Source: JAOTYV01 sp964469835 (GTDB lineage Bacteria; Pseudomonadota; Alphaproteobacteria; UBA8366). Taken from it: a stretch of DNA of 18,964 bases. A program made the translations under genes and the position numbers. Positions 15,206-18,964 of this stretch are shown piece by piece. The notes beneath the pieces were generated by a model that was not told the DNA's origin, ran no database searches, and worked only from the letters and a program-made list of their open reading frames with translations. The DNA lies in contig CAYYBI010000172.1 in assembly GCA_964469835.1 (NCBI GenBank), positions 1-18,964 of the forward strand, in the 5' to 3' direction. Within the stretch, counting starts at the first letter, position 1. Every line of letters begins with the position of its first letter.

Positions 15206-16444
15206 ATGCAGGTCGTGCTCGTCAAGCGGCAACCGCTCGACAGCGCGATCGCGGCGCATGAACGCATGCGGGACCTGGAGCCGCGCGACCGCGCCTTCGC
15301 CCGTCTGCTGGTCGCCACGGCGTTGCGCCGGCTGGGCGAGATCGATGCGCGGCTCGACCGCCATCTGCACCGCCCGTTACCGGCGAAGTCGGTGCTTGTG
15401 CGCCACGCGCTCCGGCTCGGCGCGGTGCAATTGATCTGCCTCGGCACGCCGCCGCACGCCGCGGTCGATCGCACGGTCGGCCTGCTGCGGGGTCGGCTCG
15501 CGGGATTTCGCGGCCTGGTCAATGCGGTGCTGCGCAAGCTCGCCGGCGAAGCGGCCGAAGACACTGCGGCGACTGGCCACATCAATACACCGGACTGGCT
15601 GTGGCAGAGCTGGGTGGAGAGTTATGGCGAGGAGACCGCGGCGGCAATCGCGGCGGCGCACCTCACCGAAGCGCCACTCGACATTTCGGTCAAGGAGGAT
15701 GCCGCGGGCTGGGCCGAGCGGCTGGAGGCGATTGTCCTGCCGACCGGCAGCCTGCGCCGTGCGTCGGGCGGCGACCCGGCGGCGCTGCCGGGCTACGCCG
15801 AAGGCGGCTGGTGGATTCAGGACGCGGCAGCCGCCTTGCCGACACGTTTGCTCAGTGTGCAACCGGGCGAAACAGCGATCGATTTATGCGCCGCACCCGG
15901 CGGCAAGACGGCGCAGCTTGCCGCCGCCGGCGCCTCGGTGACCGCGGTGGAACGATCGGCGGCCCGGACCAAACGGTTAAACAGCAATCTCGACCGGCTC
16001 GGTCTGGACGCACACATCGTGCAGGCCGACGCGGAGGCCTGGCGCCCCGACGCGCCGGCGGATGCGGTGCTGCTCGACGCCCCCTGCAGCGCGACCGGGA
16101 CGATCCGCCGCCACCCGGATATTCCCTGGCTCAAACAGCCGGAAGACGTGATCCGTCTCGCCGATCTTCAGGATCGCCTGTTGCGCGCCGCGATCGATAT
16201 GACCAAGCCGGGCGGGCGCATCGTCTTCGCGACCTGTTCGTTGCAGCCGGAGGAAGGCCCGGCGCAGATCGCCGCACTGCTCGACGGCGATGCGCCGGTG
16301 GCGCTCGATCCGGTGCAGCCGGAGGAGCTGCCGGGGCTGCCCGAGGCCCTGTCGGCCGATGGGACGGTGCGCACCCTGCCCTGCCACTGGGCCACCGGCG
16401 GGGGACTCGACGGCTTCTATATTGCCCGGCTGCGGCGGCGCTGA
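15206..16444 (+). CDS. rsmB: 16S rRNA m5C967 methyltransferase RsmB (true start probably further upstream)
   Basis: RsmB methylates C967 of 16S rRNA. The N-terminal NusB-like domain has PPHAAVDRTV and GFRGLVNAVLRKL. The methyltransferase domain has SAM motif AIDLCAAPGGKTAQLA, and the two catalytic cysteines appear in DAPCSATGTIRRHPD and FATCSLQPEEG. The listed start is the first ATG, but the same frame upstream encodes DARRVALDL, which belongs to the conserved first helix of the NusB domain. No ATG, GTG or TTG occurs in this frame between the TGA at 15104 and 15206. Candidates for a true start are CTG at 15134, overlapping the htpX stop as CTGA, or ATC at 15152, preceded by GGCAGG. A start-codon mutation or base-call error is also possible. 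It is likely co-transcribed with htpX. Confidence 0.93.
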   Translation: MQVVLVKRQPLDSAIAAHERMRDLEPRDRAFARLLVATALRRLGEIDARLDRHLHRPLPAKSVLVRHALRLGAVQLICLGTPPHAAVDRTVGLLRGRLAGFRGLVNAVLRKLAGEAAEDTAATGHINTPDWLWQSWVESYGEETAAAIAAAHLTEAPLDISVKEDAAGWAERLEAIVLPTGSLRRASGGDPAALPGYAEGGWWIQDAAAALPTRLLSVQPGETAIDLCAAPGGKTAQLAAAGASVTAVERSAARTKRLNSNLDRLGLDAHIVQADAEAWRPDAPADAVLLDAPCSATGTIRRHPDIPWLKQPEDVIRLADLQDRLLRAAIDMTKPGGRIVFATCSLQPEEGPAQIAALLDGDAPVALDPVQPEELPGLPEALSADGTVRTLPCHWATGGGLDGFYIARLRRR

Positions 16445-16488
16445 TGGCCGCCCTTGCGCCCGCCAGTGGAACCGATTAGGAAGGACGC

Positions 16489-17154
16489 ATGCAGCAACCC
16501 GTCCGCATTGCCCCGTCCATCCTGTCGGCGGATTTCGCAGCGCTCGGCGAAGAGGTTCGCGCGGTGGACGCCGCCGGCGCGGATTACATCCACATCGACG
16601 TGATGGATGGACATTTCGTGCCCAACATCACGATCGGGCCAGAAGTGGTGAAGGCCCTGCGGCCGCACAGCGGCAAGGTCTTCGACGTGCACCTGATGAT
16701 TTCGCCGGTCGATCCCTATATCGAGGCGTTTGCCGATGCCGGTGCGGACATCATCACCGTGCATCCGGAAGCCGGCGCCCACACCCACCGCACTGTCCAG
16801 GCAATCAAGGCCTGCGGCAAGAAAGCCGGCATATCGCTCAACCCGGGCACGCCGGTTGAGGCGGTGGATTATCTTCTGGGAGATGTCGACCTGGTGCTCG
16901 TCATGTCGGTGAATCCGGGCTTCGGCGGGCAAAGTTTTATCGAGTCGCAGATCGACAAGATACGCGCACTGCGTCAGCGCATCGACGCGCTCGGCCGCGC
17001 GATCGACCTGGAAGTGGACGGCGGCGTCAACGCGGAGACGGCGCCCCGCGCCATCGCCGCCGGCGCCGACGTGCTGGTGGCCGGGTCGGCGACATTCACC
17101 GGCGGCGCCGGCCAATACGCGGAAAATATCCGCCGGCTGCGCGGCGAAGCATAA
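16489..17154 (+). CDS. rpe: ribulose-phosphate 3-epimerase
   Basis: Rpe interconverts D-ribulose 5-phosphate and D-xylulose 5-phosphate in the pentose phosphate (or Calvin) pathway. The 221-residue TIM barrel shows IAPSILSADFAALGEEV (7-23), YIHIDVMDGHFVPNITIGP (33-51) with His35 and Asp37, FDVHLM with His68, VMSVNPGFGGQSFI (138-151) and EVDGGVN with Asp177; these are the metal and acid/base residues. GGAAGGA lies six bases before the ATG. It is 44 bases after rsmB on the same strand. Confidence 0.97.
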   Translation: MQQPVRIAPSILSADFAALGEEVRAVDAAGADYIHIDVMDGHFVPNITIGPEVVKALRPHSGKVFDVHLMISPVDPYIEAFADAGADIITVHPEAGAHTHRTVQAIKACGKKAGISLNPGTPVEAVDYLLGDVDLVLVMSVNPGFGGQSFIESQIDKIRALRQRIDALGRAIDLEVDGGVNAETAPRAIAAGADVLVAGSATFTGGAGQYAENIRRLRGEA

Positions 17155-17221
17155 CAGCGAAGGCATTCGGGGTCCGGGCCGACAGGCGCGGCACCGTGAC
17201 GGAGGGCGACGGACGGACGGT

Positions 17222-18841
17222 TTGACGAACGGCATTTCCAACAGCGTCTATCGGTCACGGCTCTACAAGCTCGCCTTGAAGGGACGCGGCCCGACGACCC
17301 TGATCGCCCTGCCGCCCGACTACGCGGTGCGCGGCGTCACCGCCGGCGATCCCGAACGCGGCCGCGCCGTGCTTGACGGGCGCTACCGGGTCCTCGGCCA
17401 AGAAAGGGCGCTCGGCACCATTCCCTGGCAGGGACAGGACCTCGACGCGGCGGCCCAAATCGAGGTGCATCGCTTCGACTGGTTCGGCGACCTGGCGGCG
17501 CTCGATGCCGATGCGGCGCGGCGGCATGCCGCGCTCCTGCTGGAAGACTGGGACGATCGGTTCGGCACCTATGTGCCGGTAATCTGGGACGTCGATGTCC
17601 TGTCTGCCCGCCTTATCAACTGGTTGTGCCATTACGAAGCCCTCTTCCGCCGGGCCGAGCCGACCTTCCGGCTGCGGTTTTTGGATAGCGTCGCCCGGCA
17701 GCTCCGCCATCTTCGCCGGGTCGCCGTCGCCGATACGGTGGGCGACAGCCGGTTCGCCGCGCTGTCCGCCTTGATTTACGCCGAGGTGTGCGTCGCCGAC
17801 GAGCCGGAGCGCCTGGCCCGCGGCATGACCCTGTTGGCCGAAGAGCTGGAGCGGCAGGTGCTGAGCGACGGCAGCCATCCGTCGCGCAGTCCCGCACGGC
17901 AGCTTGCCGTGTTCGAGCGTTTGGTCGATATCCGCGACCTGCTGACCACGGCAAACCGGGAAGTCCCGACGGCGCTGCGCAACGCGATCGACCGGATGGC
18001 CCCGATGGTACGGTATTTGCGGCTCGGCGATGGCGGGCTCGCGAGCTTTAACGGCGGCGCCCGCGCCGAAGCGGCACGGATCGATAAACTGCTCGACCGG
18101 TCCGACGCGACTGGCCGGCCGCCGCAGCGCGCACCCTATGCCCTGTTCGAACGGATCGAGATGAAGGATCTGGTGGTCGTGCTGGATGGCGGCGGCGCGC
18201 CCGCCGAAGGGTTCGACCGGGACGCCCATGCGGGCACGCTGAGCTTCGAAATGAGCGTCGGCGCCCAAGCGCTGTTCGTCAATTGCGGTGCGGCGCCCGA
18301 AGACGAGCCGGACTGGTGGCGCGCGCTGCGGACCACCGCCGCGCATACCGTCCTCGCGGTCGGCGACACCAATTGCTGCGGCCTGCGCGACCACAGCGGC
18401 GGCGGCGGCATCGACCGCCCCATCGGCACCGTCGAGTGCGACCGCGGCGAGATCGACGGCAATGTCTGGATCAGCAGCAGCCATGACGGCTACCTCGACA
18501 AATTCGGCCTGACCTACCGGCGGCGGCTCTATGTGGACCAGAATGGCCGCGACCTGCGCGGCGAAGACATCTTGGTCGGCGAACAAGCCTGTGAATTCGC
18601 AATTCGCTTTCATCTGCACCCGAAGGTTACCGCCACCCTCGGCCACGATGGCCGGACGGTCGCGCTGGCTGTGCCCGGCGAATCGCTCTGGCGGTTCCGT
18701 ATCGGGATTCCCGTGATGCTGGAAGACAGCGTCTATTGGAGCCCGGCGGAAGGCCCGCAGCCGACCCGGCAAATCGTCGCCGCCGGCCGCACCGACGGCG
18801 CGATCACCACCGTCAAATGGGCGCTGCAGCGGGGCGATTGA
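17222..18841 (+). CDS. heparinase II/III-family protein
   Basis: The 539-residue protein has an alpha-helical N-terminal half (YRSRLYKLALKGRGP near the start; FDWFGDLAALD and WDVDVLSARLINWLCHYEALFR at roughly 80-140; SDGSHPSRSPARQLAVFERL near 215-235). A beta-rich C-terminal half follows, from about the GDGGLASFNGGARAEAAR region (near 270-290), with HSGGGGIDRPIGTVE and SSSHDGYLDKFGLTYRRRLY. This is the Hepar_II_III arrangement found across alphaproteobacteria, usually next to rpe and purH. A polysaccharide lyase role is inferred; the substrate is unknown and real heparin is unlikely. No signal peptide is visible. The start is TTG at 17222, since no ATG or GTG lies suitably upstream and conserved residues begin at once; GGAGGG is 15 bases upstream, rather far. 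Confidence 0.85.
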   Translation: MTNGISNSVYRSRLYKLALKGRGPTTLIALPPDYAVRGVTAGDPERGRAVLDGRYRVLGQERALGTIPWQGQDLDAAAQIEVHRFDWFGDLAALDADAARRHAALLLEDWDDRFGTYVPVIWDVDVLSARLINWLCHYEALFRRAEPTFRLRFLDSVARQLRHLRRVAVADTVGDSRFAALSALIYAEVCVADEPERLARGMTLLAEELERQVLSDGSHPSRSPARQLAVFERLVDIRDLLTTANREVPTALRNAIDRMAPMVRYLRLGDGGLASFNGGARAEAARIDKLLDRSDATGRPPQRAPYALFERIEMKDLVVVLDGGGAPAEGFDRDAHAGTLSFEMSVGAQALFVNCGAAPEDEPDWWRALRTTAAHTVLAVGDTNCCGLRDHSGGGGIDRPIGTVECDRGEIDGNVWISSSHDGYLDKFGLTYRRRLYVDQNGRDLRGEDILVGEQACEFAIRFHLHPKVTATLGHDGRTVALAVPGESLWRFRIGIPVMLEDSVYWSPAEGPQPTRQIVAAGRTDGAITTVKWALQRGD

Positions 18842-18872
18842 GGCGGGTTGCGATGAGAGACCGGTAGAACCC

Positions 18873-18964
18873 ATGACCACGCTTGCCATCGTCGCGAACA
18901 TCGCCGCTATCCTGACTGCACTCTTTGCCGCGTGGGCCGGGATCTATGTCATTGTCGATCTCCC
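18873..18964 (+). CDS. N-terminus of a membrane-anchored or exported protein (partial)
   Basis: ATG at 18873, 31 bases after the heparinase-family stop, opens a frame that runs to the window edge. The first 30 residues (MTTLAIVANIAAILTALFAA, then WAGIYVIVDL) form one continuous hydrophobic helix, so it should be a transmembrane segment. No strong ribosome-binding site is seen (GAGACCGGTAGAAC precedes it). The family cannot be judged. purH is often the next gene in relatives, but this N-terminus does not look like PurH. Confidence 0.45.
   Translation, partial: MTTLAIVANIAAILTALFAAWAGIYVIVDL

Noticed and set aside
16444..16479. 11-residue frame overlapping the rsmB stop (TGATG)
   Set aside because: It has no ribosome site of its own, no notable composition and ends just before the rpe Shine-Dalgarno; a chance reading.
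17255..18901. 548-codon open frame antisense to the heparinase-family gene
   Set aside because: Its length is impressive but it mirrors a gene with coherent domain motifs; the antisense product is low-complexity Ala/Gly/Arg.

Overview
The window looks like a chromosomal, housekeeping-rich stretch of a high-GC alphaproteobacterium, most likely Rhodospirillales-like. The evidence is the gene content and order: a hemC-hemD-mitofilin-hemY cluster divergent from tsaD-gpsA, an SDHAF4/DUF1674 protein ending in the classic EPTRYGDWE block, a DUF3147 membrane protein, and rsmB-rpe followed by a heparinase II/III-family gene. No IS element, prophage, CRISPR array or defence island is visible.

Layout. 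1-606: the tail of an unknown gene, a tRNA-Thr(CGU) on the minus strand with a good sigma70 promoter, then a 400-base intergenic region. That region holds a textbook CRP-type palindrome (TGTGA-N6-TCACA), a CtrA-type box (TTAA-N7-TTAAC), a foldable segment and a perfect 12-bp hairpin, which together suggest an unannotated regulated small RNA. 607-5052, minus strand: hemC, a hemD gene continuous in frame with a Mic60/mitofilin-like membrane protein, and hemY (4-bp overlap). This is a heme-synthesis transcript with membrane-organising partners. 5128-9015, plus strand: tsaD (tRNA t6A synthesis), gpsA (glycerol-3-phosphate for phospholipids), then a tight four-gene group of one single-domain YCII protein, one tandem YCII protein, an EVE-domain protein and a Rieske ferredoxin.

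9026-10630: a DUF3147 membrane protein and a creatininase-family amidohydrolase on the minus strand. An AT-rich divergent region follows with a perfect inverted repeat and a repeated half-site, then a 28-residue membrane micro-protein gene with an ideal Shine-Dalgarno and its own terminator. 10631-13165: ppa and acs. Acs makes pyrophosphate and Ppa removes it, so their adjacency makes metabolic sense. 13186-14161, minus strand: an HD-superfamily phosphohydrolase and the SDHAF4-like protein. 14274-18841, plus strand: htpX behind a strong match to a heat-shock (RpoH/sigma32) promoter, rsmB whose conserved N-terminus begins upstream of its first ATG, rpe, and a heparinase II/III-like gene with a TTG start. 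The window ends in the first codons of another membrane-anchored protein.

The most unusual items are the hemD-mitofilin fusion with an internal HTH-like domain, the candidate CRP/CtrA-linked RNA locus at 370-560, the palindrome-flanked micro-protein gene at 10280-10560, the YCII/YCII2/EVE/Rieske cassette, and the missing canonical start of rsmB. All functional calls are from reading motifs by eye; no database search was run.
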